Source: Roseobacter sp. MED193 (lineage in GTDB: Bacteria; Pseudomonadota; Alphaproteobacteria; Rhodobacterales; Rhodobacteraceae). From it: a stretch of DNA of 64,000 nucleotides. The notes beneath the pieces were generated by a model that searched no databases, was not told where the DNA came from, and saw nothing but the letters and a program-made list of their open reading frames with translations. This document shows positions 9,633 to 17,610 of the stretch, piece after piece; position 1 is the stretch's first letter; each line of letters begins with the position of its first letter. Location: contig NZ_CH902583.1 of the NCBI RefSeq assembly GCF_000152965.1, positions 2,066,754-2,130,753 of the forward strand. Direction: 5' to 3'. The position numbers and the translations under genes were made by a program.

Positions 9633-10886
9633 ATGCAAGCCCTTTGCCGTGATTGCCTCAGCCAGATCGCTCCGACGCGACGTTGCCCACACTGCGGCAG
9701 CCCGCGGATCAAGCAGCACGGCGAGCTGTTTTCTTTGACGATTGCGCATATGGATTGCGATGCTTTTTATGCCAGCGTCGAAAAACGTGACAATCCAGAA
9801 CTTGCCAGCAAACCGGTGATCATTGGCGGCGGCAAACGCGGCGTGGTCTCGACCGCCTGCTATGTGGCGCGTATTCGCGGGGTGCGCTCTGCCATGCCGA
9901 TGTTTCAGGCGCTCAAACTTTGCCCCGACGCGGTGGTGATCAAACCGCGCATGTCGGCCTATGTCGAGGTCAGCCGGGCGGTGCGAGAAATGATGGATGA
10001 ACTCACGCCGGAGGTGGAACCCCTATCTCTGGATGAGGCCTTCATGGATCTTTCTGGCACGGAAAAACTGCACGGTCGCCCGCCCGCCGTGATGTTGGCA
10101 CGGCTCGTCAAGCGGATGAAGGATGAGCTGGGAATCACTGGTTCAATCGGGCTGTCACACAATAAGTTCCTGGCCAAGGTTGCCTCTGATCTGGACAAGC
10201 CGCGTGGGTTTTCGGTGATCGGCAAGGGCGAGACTGCTGCTTTTCTGCGCGACAAACCTGTGCGAATGATTTGGGGGATCGGCCCGGCGGCACAGGCCTC
10301 ACTGGAAAAGGCAGGCATTCGCAGTTTTGCCGATCTTTTGCGTTGGGAGCAACAGGATCTCATCGCCCGCTTTGGCAGCACCGGAGAACGGCTCTGGCAT
10401 CTGGCACGTGGCCAAGACCGCCGCCGGGTCTCGGCAAATGCCCCTGTGAAATCCATATCCAAGGAGACCACCTTTTTGGAGGACACCGCGAATATCGATG
10501 TACTGGATGGTCATCTGTGGCGGCTGGCAGAGCAGGTGGCGGATCGCGCCAAGGCCAAAGCCATGGCCGGACGGGTGGTGACGCTCAAACTGAAACGAAC
10601 CAATCACTCGGCGCTGACACGACGGATCTCACTGCACAGCCCAACGCAGTTGGCCGATGTCATCTATCGCCAGGCGCGCGCACTGCTCGATCAGGTTGGA
10701 GACCAGGGACCTTACAGGTTGCTCGGCTGTGGTATCTCGGATCTGGTTCCCGAAGCTCAGGCCGATTCCAGCGGAGACCTGTTGGACCCCCAGGCGGGAA
10801 AACGTGCCCAAGCAGAACGCGCCACAGATGCGATTCGAAAGCGATTTGGCGAGAGTGCCATTCTAAAGGGGCGCGCGCTGCGCTGA
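9633..10886 (+). CDS. dinB: DNA polymerase IV with N-terminal zinc-ribbon-like extension
   Basis: This 417-residue Y-family polymerase copies damaged DNA. The catalytic palm begins at AHMDCDAFYASVEK (about residue 38), with the second acidic site in PLSLDEAFMDLSGT. The helix-hairpin-helix segment GIGPAAQASLEKAGI and a little-finger domain follow. Ahead of the polymerase, residues 5-22 hold two CxxC pairs (CRDC and CPHC), which look like a zinc ribbon and are absent from E. coli DinB. There is no clear beta-clamp motif at the C-terminus that I can identify. The start has only a weak ribosome site. No well-matched GTTC-N7-GTTC SOS box is visible in the short divergent region. Confidence 0.93.
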   Translation: MQALCRDCLSQIAPTRRCPHCGSPRIKQHGELFSLTIAHMDCDAFYASVEKRDNPELASKPVIIGGGKRGVVSTACYVARIRGVRSAMPMFQALKLCPDAVVIKPRMSAYVEVSRAVREMMDELTPEVEPLSLDEAFMDLSGTEKLHGRPPAVMLARLVKRMKDELGITGSIGLSHNKFLAKVASDLDKPRGFSVIGKGETAAFLRDKPVRMIWGIGPAAQASLEKAGIRSFADLLRWEQQDLIARFGSTGERLWHLARGQDRRRVSANAPVKSISKETTFLEDTANIDVLDGHLWRLAEQVADRAKAKAMAGRVVTLKLKRTNHSALTRRISLHSPTQLADVIYRQARALLDQVGDQGPYRLLGCGISDLVPEAQADSSGDLLDPQAGKRAQAERATDAIRKRFGESAILKGRALR

Positions 10887-10942
10887 CCTAACTCCATGCA
10901 CAACAGCCCGCAGCCATTGCGGTGTCCTCAGAAAGCGAGGAG

Positions 10943-11809
10943 CTATTCGGCCGCCAGTGGCATTTCATCTTGCCCCAGCTTAATACCTGAGATCACCCGG
11001 ACAACCTGCCCCAAGAGCTCGCGAAAGGCTGCAAAATCGGCACTCGGGCGGATCTCTGCCTCATTCATGTAAAGCCCGCGATCAATCTCCACCTGTATGG
11101 CGTGCTGACCGCGCGATGGGCGCCCATACGTTCGGGTGATATAGGCTCCGGCAAAAGGCGCATTGCGCGCCACCCGCAACCCTGCCCGTACAAAGGCTTC
11201 CTCGACCTGATCCATCACCTCTGCTCCTGCAGAAGAGCCAAAGCGATCCCCCAGAACCACCTCCGGTAACGCAGCCCCTCGATTCGGCAAAGCCGCCACC
11301 GCCTCATGTGGCATGGAATGACAGTCGATCAGAATAGAATGACCAAACCTGCCCTGCGCTTGCCGCATCAGCCCCTGCAATTCCGTATGATAGGGGTGCC
11401 AATACTGCTGGATACGTCGCTGCGCCTCTTGCTGTTGCAACTTGCCACGGTAAATCGCCCGTCCATTTGCCACCACACGGGGAATCACCCCCAACCCCGA
11501 CGCAACCCGAGGATTTTGCCCCCGGCGCGCCACGCCTTCAATCAGCGCCGGATCCAATTCCTCGACAGCCCGATTGAGATCCAAATAAGCACGCGGTTTG
11601 GTAGCCGTCAGGAGAGGGGCACCGAATTTGGGAACCTCGGCAAAAAGCTGATCCACAAAGGCATCTTCCGAGCTGCGAATCTGTTGGGCATCAAGGACAG
11701 ACGTTTGCAGAAAGGCAGAATCATAGTCAGATCCGCTATGCGGCGAGGCAAAAACAACGGCTGAGGTCAGCTCAACCGGCGAAAAAACGGAAAATGCTTG
11801 CTTTGACAT
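10943..11809 (-). CDS. N-formylglutamate amidohydrolase family protein
   Basis: The 288-residue product matches the N-formylglutamate amidohydrolase family (HutG type). These zinc-dependent enzymes release formate or a similar group from N-acylated glutamate. Family features are VVFASPHSGSDY near the N-terminus, the LDLNRAVEELDP segment, ILIDCHSMPH and HAIQVEIDRGLYM near the C-terminus; the histidines and acidic residues there are likely zinc ligands. No other histidine degradation gene is nearby, so the substrate may differ. Start ATG 11809 is chosen because the family begins shortly before the SPHSG motif; an in-frame start at 11863 is possible. It is convergent with dinB. Confidence 0.85.
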   Translation of the reverse strand: MSKQAFSVFSPVELTSAVVFASPHSGSDYDSAFLQTSVLDAQQIRSSEDAFVDQLFAEVPKFGAPLLTATKPRAYLDLNRAVEELDPALIEGVARRGQNPRVASGLGVIPRVVANGRAIYRGKLQQQEAQRRIQQYWHPYHTELQGLMRQAQGRFGHSILIDCHSMPHEAVAALPNRGAALPEVVLGDRFGSSAGAEVMDQVEEAFVRAGLRVARNAPFAGAYITRTYGRPSRGQHAIQVEIDRGLYMNEAEIRPSADFAAFRELLGQVVRVISGIKLGQDEMPLAAE

Positions 11810-11966
11810 AGGTGCTTTTGCCCTTGGTTTCTGGAAATCACCATAGAGCGAAAATTCTAGCATCAAAAGCTCTTGCGCCCCTTCGCGACTCTGATTATAG
11901 ACCCCTTCACCGGCGCGGTTCTCCGCGTCCCATTTATTTTGGGGCAGAGGATCGCAAGGGTTTCAT

Positions 11967-12041
11967 GGGCGCTTAGCTCAGCGGTAGAGCACTTCGTTGA
12001 CATCGAAGGGGTCACAAGTTCGAACCTTGTAGTGCCCACCA
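11967..12041 (+). tRNA. tRNA-Val (anticodon GAC)
   Basis: A full cloverleaf can be drawn. The acceptor stem is GGGCGCT paired with AGTGCCC, with a D arm around TAGCTCAGCGGTAGAGC. The anticodon stem CTTCG/CGAAG carries loop TTGACAT with GAC at 11999-12001. The T arm is ACAAG-TTCGAAC-CTTGT. The discriminator A and an encoded CCA follow. Confidence 0.97.
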
Positions 12042-12120
12042 TGAATTCATTGTTTTGGCCATCCGGTCCAGACACCCGCAACCCAGGCGCTGGTTCGCGC
12101 CGCAGAACAGGAGAATGGCT

Positions 12121-12246
12121 ATGAAAGTCAAGAACTCGCTCCGCTCGCTCAAGAACCGGCACCGTGATTGCCGCATTGTGCGTCGCAAGGGCCGCGTATA
12201 TGTGATCAACAAGACACAGCCGCGTTTCAAAGCACGCCAGGGCTGA
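12121..12246 (+). CDS. rpmJ: 50S ribosomal protein L36, 41-residue zinc-independent form
   Basis: This 41-residue basic protein ([19 protein letters not shown] at the start, [10 protein letters not shown] at the end) is L36 of the large ribosomal subunit. Of the three cysteines that hold zinc in classical L36 only one remains, so it is the zinc-free form with the short insertion typical of alphaproteobacteria. CAGGAGA lies six bases ahead of the ATG. It follows tRNA-Val by 79 bases and ends in front of a strong terminator. It is transcribed away from the amidohydrolase gene. Confidence 0.96.
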   Translation: MKVKNSLRSLKNRHRDCRIVRRKGRVYVINKTQPRFKARQG

Positions 12247-12272
12247 GACTAAGATCTCGCTCTAACCGGAAG

Positions 12273-12299
12273 AACCGCATCCTTGGATGCGGTTTTTTT
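12273..12299 (+). terminator. terminator of rpmJ
   Basis: AACCGCAT and ATGCGGTT form the stem around a CCTTGG loop, followed by a run of T. It lies about 26 bases after the rpmJ stop. Confidence 0.92.
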
Positions 12300-12516
12300 G
12301 TGTTTGCTCTGTAGTTTTATCGCTCCAGCTCTTCTGCCAAAACGGATCCGTCTGCCCCAGAGCCAACCAGGCCTGGGCTTGCATTTCTATGACAAGAGTT
12401 TTTGCGCCTAGTGTGGTTGCACTCTATTTCCCTTTGGTTCACTTTCCTATAACTGACAAAAGAAGTCGGAATTCTAATTCCCCAATCTGGCCCGTCACTT
12501 TTAGATCGGAACTGCT

Positions 12517-13533
12517 ATGTTGAAAGCCCCCTCTGTCCTCGCTGGTACTCTTGTCGCCGCCCTTGCAACCTCCGCTGCTGCCGAAGGTGAGTTGAATCTT
12601 TATTCCTCTCGTCACTACGACACCGACGAACGCCTCTACTCTGATTTTGAAGACGCTACTGGCATCACCATCAACCGGATCGAAGGCAAAGCGGACGAGT
12701 TGATTGCTCGGATGTCTGCCGAGGGTGCCAACTCACCCGCCGACATTCTCTTGACCGTTGACACCTCGCGTCTAGCACGGGCCAAAAATGCGGGCATTCT
12801 GCAGTCGGTCAAAAGCGACCTTCTGGAGGCGCGCGTCCCCGGATACCTTCAGGATGCTGACAACCAGTGGTTTGGCTTTTCCCAGCGCGCGCGGATCATC
12901 TTTTACGACAAAAACGATGTGACAAACCCACCACGCACCTACCTCGACCTCGCGGATCCCGCCTACCAGGGCCAAATCTGTATCCGGTCCTCCAGCAACA
13001 CCTATAACCAGACGCTCCTGGCTTCGATCGTAACGCACCATGGGGCGGAAAAAGCCTTGGAATGGGCAGATGGCGTGGTGGCGAATATGGCCCGTGCCCC
13101 GCAGGGAGGCGACACAGATCAGCTGCGTGGTATCGTTTCTGGTGAATGTGAAATCGCAGTTGGCAACAGCTATTACTTCGCCCGCACGATCCGTAAGAAC
13201 GTCAAAGGTGTTTCGGATCAACGGGATATGATCGGCTGGGTCTTCCCCTCGCAAAACACTGTGGGTGCCCATATGAACCTCTCTGGCGCGGGCGTTGCCG
13301 CCCATGCGCCAAACCGCGACAATGCGGTGAAGTTTCTAGAGTATCTCGCCTCTGACCAGGCACAGCAGTATTTTTCTGCCGGCAACGACGAATACCCCAG
13401 TGTACCCGGCGTTGGCCTAGCGCCGAGCATCGCAGCTCTTGGGCACTTTAAGCCCGATGATATCAACCTGTCCGAAGTCGCCAAGAATATCCCAGAGGCG
13501 CAGAAGATCTTTAACGAGGCTGGCTGGGAATAG
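12517..13533 (+). CDS. ferric iron ABC transporter, periplasmic binding protein
   Basis: The 338-residue product has a signal peptide (about 1-22, ending SAAA) and the EGELNLYSSRHYDTDE start of FutA/FbpA-type ferric binding proteins. The adjacent tyrosines that bind iron in this family are visible as GNSYYFAR (residues 219-220), with another tyrosine in NTYNQT. It would hand Fe3+ to an inner-membrane permease; a matching permease is encoded at 15705-17381 on the other strand, while no ATPase gene is in the window. The start has only CGGAACTG as a weak ribosome site. A strong terminator follows, so it is probably transcribed alone and likely iron regulated, though I see no certain iron box. 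Confidence 0.92.
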   Translation: MLKAPSVLAGTLVAALATSAAAEGELNLYSSRHYDTDERLYSDFEDATGITINRIEGKADELIARMSAEGANSPADILLTVDTSRLARAKNAGILQSVKSDLLEARVPGYLQDADNQWFGFSQRARIIFYDKNDVTNPPRTYLDLADPAYQGQICIRSSSNTYNQTLLASIVTHHGAEKALEWADGVVANMARAPQGGDTDQLRGIVSGECEIAVGNSYYFARTIRKNVKGVSDQRDMIGWVFPSQNTVGAHMNLSGAGVAAHAPNRDNAVKFLEYLASDQAQQYFSAGNDEYPSVPGVGLAPSIAALGHFKPDDINLSEVAKNIPEAQKIFNEAGWE

Positions 13534-13555
13534 TATCAGCCCCAAATCTGCACAG

Positions 13556-13590
13556 CACCCGGAGCAGAAACGCCTGCTTCGGGTGTTTTT
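13556..13590 (+). terminator. terminator of the ferric binding protein gene
   Basis: CACCCGGAGCAG pairs with CTGCTTCGGGTG (one mismatch in the middle) and is followed directly by five T residues. Confidence 0.9.
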
Positions 13591-13608
13591 GTCTTGCGCC
13601 CATCTCAA

Positions 13609-13630
13609 ATATGGGAAATATTCCCTATAT
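13609..13630. promoter_or_regulatory. palindromic operator ahead of the XRE-cupin gene
   Basis: ATATGGGAAATATTCCCTATAT is symmetric at 18 of 22 positions. It lies about 18 bases before the start codon of the regulator and overlaps where its promoter or leader must be, as expected of an autoregulatory operator. Confidence 0.55.
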
Positions 13631-13647
13631 CAAGGTGGAGCAAGAAA

Positions 13648-14196
13648 ATGGATGGCTTCAACAGCCGCTTGGCCAACCGGCTCGCAACACTTCGACAGGA
13701 CAGGGGTTGGTCATTGGACCAGCTGGCGCAGGCAAGCGGAATCAGCCGGGCGAGCCTGTCACGCTTGGAAAAAGGCGAGGTCAGTCCCACCGCTGAAAGT
13801 CTTGGCCAGCTTTGTGCCGCCTATGCGCTGCCTATGTCCCGCCTCTTGATGCAGGTGGAAGACAGTCACGAGCAGCTGGTAGCCGCGTCACGCCAACAGG
13901 TATGGCGAGACCCAACCACCGGATTTGAGCGCCGGCAGGTATCGCCCCCTGCGCCCACTTTGGCCGGCGAAGTGATCGCAGGCTACCTGCCACCAGAGCA
14001 GACCATTACCTATGATTCCCCATCGCGCCCAGGCTTGGAACATCACCTTATTCTACAGGAGGGCGCACTGCATCTGACCCTGTCCGGGAAATGTCATGTG
14101 TTACAGGCGGGCGATTGTCTGCGCTACCACCTGACCGGGTCATCTCAATTTTTATCCGGTGCCCAAGGTGCCCGCTACATTCTGGTGCTGATATGA
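13648..14196 (+). CDS. XRE-family transcriptional regulator with C-terminal cupin
   Basis: The 182-residue product has an N-terminal helix-turn-helix (about 5-65: LANRLATLRQDRGWSLDQLA, then ISRASLSRLEKGEVSPT). A linker follows, and then a small cupin beta-barrel (about 105-180) with EHHLILQEGALHLTLSG and LQAGDCLRYH. Such proteins sense a small molecule in the cupin and control nearby genes. ATG 13648 is preceded by AGGTGGAG at a good distance; the longer in-frame start overlaps the palindrome. Its stop overlaps the next gene's start (ATGA), so regulator and acetyltransferase are one unit. The ligand is unknown; autoregulation through the palindrome is inferred. Confidence 0.9.
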   Translation: MDGFNSRLANRLATLRQDRGWSLDQLAQASGISRASLSRLEKGEVSPTAESLGQLCAAYALPMSRLLMQVEDSHEQLVAASRQQVWRDPTTGFERRQVSPPAPTLAGEVIAGYLPPEQTITYDSPSRPGLEHHLILQEGALHLTLSGKCHVLQAGDCLRYHLTGSSQFLSGAQGARYILVLI

Positions 14197-14720
14197 AAAT
14201 CGAAATACGCCCCGCTATAACCACCGAACTGAGTGACCTTGAACCAGCCCTGGCCAATATCCTCTGGGCCTGCGTTCAGGAAGGCGCAAGCGTTAGCTTT
14301 GTGCTGCCATTTTCCGAAAATGACGCCACCCGGTTCTGGAGCGATCAGGTCTTTCCAGCCGTACAACGCAATGACGTCATCCTTTTCGCAGCCTTTGTGA
14401 ACGGACAGCTGCAAGGCACCGCACAACTGGCGATCTCTCAGCCTCCCAATCAGTTGCACCGAGCCGATGTGGGCAAACTTCTCGTCCATCCCGAGGCCCG
14501 TCGCAGCGGGCTTGGCCGGGGCCTGATGCAGGCCATAGAGGATGTGGCTCGGCAGTTGGGCAAAACGCTGTTGGTGCTTGATACGCGTTCCGGCGATCCC
14601 TCGCAGCGACTTTATGAAAGTCTTGGATTTACCGTTGCGGGCTCTATCCCTGGGTATTGCCGCAACCCGCAGATCGAAACCTATGAGGCAACCACTTACC
14701 TATATAAGGCACTGATCTAG
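14193..14720 (+). CDS. GNAT family N-acetyltransferase
   Basis: The 175-residue product shows the GNAT fold. The acetyl-CoA binding motif A is seen as KLLVHPEARRSGLGRGLMQA (around residues 97-116), and TLLVLDTRSGDPSQRLYESL with GFTVAGSIP closes the domain. The substrate could be an amino-group metabolite, an antibiotic-like compound or a protein; nothing in the sequence decides. It overlaps the upstream XRE-cupin gene by four bases, so the regulator probably controls it. The start is set by this overlap. No terminator is obvious before the CobW gene about 100 bases downstream, so they might be co-transcribed. Confidence 0.9.
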   Translation: MKIEIRPAITTELSDLEPALANILWACVQEGASVSFVLPFSENDATRFWSDQVFPAVQRNDVILFAAFVNGQLQGTAQLAISQPPNQLHRADVGKLLVHPEARRSGLGRGLMQAIEDVARQLGKTLLVLDTRSGDPSQRLYESLGFTVAGSIPGYCRNPQIETYEATTYLYKALI

Positions 14721-14824
14721 CTGGCTGGACCGAGAGCTCGCAAATGCCTATAGCTCGCTACGCGTAACCAGGCAGGAGCCCCCATGTTTCACATCCGATC
14801 CGCCCATCGTTGGACCCGTTTCAA

Positions 14825-15688
14825 ATGAATCGCCTGCCAGTCACGGTGCTGAGCGGCTATCTGGGCGCAGGGAAAACCACCCTGATCAATCGGCTGCTGG
14901 CCGAAGATCACGGCCTGCGGTTGATGGTTGTGGTCAATGACTTTGGTGCGGTGAACATTGACGATGCGCTGATTACCGCCGAAGATGGCGACACCCTGGC
15001 GCTGACCAATGGCTGTGTCTGCTGCAGCATGGACCAGGATTTGCAGATGGCCCTGCGCAAGATCGTCATTCAGGCTGATCGCCCCGATCATATCTTGATC
15101 GAAGCCAGCGGCGTGTCAGACCCCGCCGCGATCGCCGACACTATCCACAGCATCCCCGAACTCAGCTACGGGGGTATCGTGTCACTGGTGGATGGCGATA
15201 ACGCCGCCGCCTTGCTTGCGGATCGCGCCGTGGCCGATTTGGTACGCCAACAGATCAGCAGCGCCGATCTCGTCCTGGTGACCAAAACTGCGGAGCTGAA
15301 CCAGGATCTGGAGGTGCAGCTTTCAAAGATCGGTGCTCGTGGTTTACGTCTGCTGGATGACACCCCCTTGGCGGATCTGCTATTTGATCTGCTGCCCTTG
15401 CCGCAGGGCCACAGCACATCCAAACCCCATGCCGCTTTTACCACCTGGCAGTTCCAGAGCGACATCCCCCTTGATCGCCGCCAACTGGGCGACAAGCTGG
15501 CTGCACGGCCCAAGGGGCTCTATCGGATGAAGGGGTTTGTGCTGACCTCCGGTGGTGCCTATGCGCTGCATATTGTCGGCCAAAACGTCGAGGCCAAACG
15601 GTGCGAAGCGAGCAAGACCCAACTGGTGGCTCTGGGACCAAGAGATCAGATCAGTCGCGCAGAGATTGACGACTGGTGGGGCAGCTAA
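14825..15688 (+). CDS. CobW/COG0523 family GTPase, putative metal chaperone
   Basis: The 287-residue protein belongs to the G3E GTPase family. Walker A GYLGAGKTT is at 11-19, the family metal motif GCVCC at 63-67, and ILIEASGVSDP gives the switch/Walker B region; a CobW C-terminal domain follows at about 190-280. Such proteins load metals (zinc, cobalt, iron) into target proteins with GTP. Here the target is unknown. The ATG lacks a strong ribosome site; an in-frame TTG at 14810 is an alternative. It converges with the ferric permease, only 16 bases apart, in a region with two iron-uptake genes, so a role in metal supply is a reasonable guess. Confidence 0.9.
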   Translation: MNRLPVTVLSGYLGAGKTTLINRLLAEDHGLRLMVVVNDFGAVNIDDALITAEDGDTLALTNGCVCCSMDQDLQMALRKIVIQADRPDHILIEASGVSDPAAIADTIHSIPELSYGGIVSLVDGDNAAALLADRAVADLVRQQISSADLVLVTKTAELNQDLEVQLSKIGARGLRLLDDTPLADLLFDLLPLPQGHSTSKPHAAFTTWQFQSDIPLDRRQLGDKLAARPKGLYRMKGFVLTSGGAYALHIVGQNVEAKRCEASKTQLVALGPRDQISRAEIDDWWGS

Positions 15689-15704
15689 AAGGCAGCAGCC
15701 CCCG

Positions 15705-17381
15705 TTAGCGGCGCCCCACCTGACGGCAAATCAAGATCACGGGCAGGAGCCCAACCGCGACGATGACCAACGACGGCACCGCCGCGCCCTCTAACCGCTC
15801 ATCCGAAGCAAGCCGGTAGGCCTGGACCGCAAGGGTGTCGTAATTGAAGGGCCGCATGATCAGCGTGGCTGGCAGCTCTTTCATCACATCGACAAAGACA
15901 ATCAACAGTGCGGTCAGCAAGCTGGGGGTGAGCATAGGCAAATGCACCCGGCGCAGCATGCCCAAGGGTCCCTGTCCCAGGGAGCGCGCCGCCGCATCCA
16001 TGTTTGCGTGAACCGTGGATTGCCCACTTTCATAGGCGCCCAGAGCTGCCGCCAAAAATCGCACCATATAGGCCGCCACCAAAAGCCAAATAGAACCCGA
16101 AATCAGCAATCCTGTTCGGATCTCAAAATTGGCCTGCATCCAGGCGTCCAGAGCATTGTCAAAAGCCGCAAAGGGCACCATCAGCCCGACCGCAATCACC
16201 CCGCCAGGCACCGCATAGCCCAAACGGGACATGTAGGCTGCCATCGCCGAGGGACGACCTGGGCGCAACCGCTGATAAAAGCCAAGGCAGATGGCCGCCA
16301 TCACTGTCAAAAGTGCCGCCAACATCGCGAGGGTGAGCGAGTTTTGCAAAAAGGCGATATAGCGGCGGCTTAGAAGATTCTGTTCGGACTGAAGCCCCAT
16401 ATTAAACAGGATAACGACCGGCAGCAAAAAGCCAAAGCAGACTGGCAGCGCACATAGAACCCAAGCACCCGCAGAGCGCCAGCCCTTAAGATCCGTTGGC
16501 GGCATCACTGCGTGTTGTTTGCCAGCCTGATGGTAGCGCGCCTTGCCGCGGGTGGAGCGTTCCACCACAGCAAGAACCAGCGCAAAACTCAGCAAGCAAA
16601 GCGCCAGTTGAGCGGCGCCAGCGCGGTCCGCCATGGAAAACCAGCTGGTGTAGATCCCTGTGGCAAAGGTCTGCACGCCAAAATAGGACACGGTGCCAAA
16701 ATCTGCGATGGTTTCCATCACCGCCAGCAAAACCCCTGAGGCAATCGCCGGGCGTGCCATGGGCAGGCTGACCAACCAAAAGGCCTGAAAAGCGCTCTTT
16801 CCAAGGGCGCGCGCCGCAAGAAAGGCACCGCCGCTTTGCTGCAAGAAGGCAGCCCGCGCCAGCAAGTAGACATAAGGATAGAGCACCAGGATCAGCATCA
16901 CCGCCGCGCCCCCTAAGGAGCGGATTTCCGGAAACCAATAGTCGCGCGGCCCCCATCCCGTCACAGATCGCAGGGTGGTTTGAACGATACCGGGATGATC
17001 TAGAACAAAGGTATAGGCATAGGCCAGAACATAGGCCGGAAAGGCGAGCGGCAAGACCAAGGCAATTTCAAACAGCCGCACACCGGGAAACCGCGTCATG
17101 GTGACCAGCCAAGCGGCACCAACACCAATTCCCAGGGTCCCGATAGACACCAAAGCAACCAAGGCAACTGTTGTCAGAATGTAGCGGCTCAACACCGTTT
17201 CGGCCAAATGCTGGATTGTATCAGTCCCACCGGTCAGCGCTGCAAGCGCCACCGCGACCATTGGCAAGATACAAGCCAGAGCCACGCCCCATGCCAACAC
17301 AGAAAACACCTTGGTTCCGGATCGCTTCCCACGGCGGCTCCCCTTTGGGGCGTATTCTTCAGTCTCGCTCACGGCAGTCAT
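15705..17381 (-). CDS. ferric iron ABC transporter permease (FbpB type)
   Basis: The 558-residue membrane protein has two copies of the BPD_transp_1 permease unit, about 60-260 and 340-545, with roughly a dozen membrane segments. This fused double layout is typical of Fe3+ permeases such as FbpB/SfuB and also of ThiP. ARALGKSAFQAFWLVSLPMA and ARSLGQGPLGMLRRVHLP are the coupling motifs contacting an ATPase. A polar lysine/arginine-rich N-terminus precedes the first helix. It presumably works with the binding protein at 12517-13533, although they are on opposite strands about 2.2 kb apart, and the ATPase gene is not in this window. A thiamine or other substrate is less likely given that neighbour. 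Confidence 0.88.
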   Translation of the reverse strand: MTAVSETEEYAPKGSRRGKRSGTKVFSVLAWGVALACILPMVAVALAALTGGTDTIQHLAETVLSRYILTTVALVALVSIGTLGIGVGAAWLVTMTRFPGVRLFEIALVLPLAFPAYVLAYAYTFVLDHPGIVQTTLRSVTGWGPRDYWFPEIRSLGGAAVMLILVLYPYVYLLARAAFLQQSGGAFLAARALGKSAFQAFWLVSLPMARPAIASGVLLAVMETIADFGTVSYFGVQTFATGIYTSWFSMADRAGAAQLALCLLSFALVLAVVERSTRGKARYHQAGKQHAVMPPTDLKGWRSAGAWVLCALPVCFGFLLPVVILFNMGLQSEQNLLSRRYIAFLQNSLTLAMLAALLTVMAAICLGFYQRLRPGRPSAMAAYMSRLGYAVPGGVIAVGLMVPFAAFDNALDAWMQANFEIRTGLLISGSIWLLVAAYMVRFLAAALGAYESGQSTVHANMDAAARSLGQGPLGMLRRVHLPMLTPSLLTALLIVFVDVMKELPATLIMRPFNYDTLAVQAYRLASDERLEGAAVPSLVIVAVGLLPVILICRQVGRR

Positions 17382-17499
17382 TTGTCCGGCTCTCGGCTGT
17401 CAATTGGCTCTGCTCCCTTATGCGATCATTTTGGTCGGAAACTCCAGCCGGAAACCTCACGTAGAGCGCTATCTGGTCGTCTCTTGCGGGCCTCGGTGC

Positions 17500-17539
17500 A
17501 AAAAAAGTCCCCCCGATAGCCGCAGGGCACATCGGGGGG
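17500..17539 (-). terminator. terminator of the phenylacetate-CoA ligase-like gene
   Basis: On the minus strand CCCCCCGAT and ATCGGGGGG form a 9-bp stem with a 13-base loop, followed by AC and seven T residues. It ends the liv-type operon about 70 bases past the ligase stop. A weaker hairpin (17573-17600) lies between. Confidence 0.9.
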
Positions 17540-17610
17540 ATAGGACACCGACATGCGGTGCGGGGATCCAAGAAGCCCTCCGAACTTGGAAGGAAGGGCT
17601 CCGGATTTTC

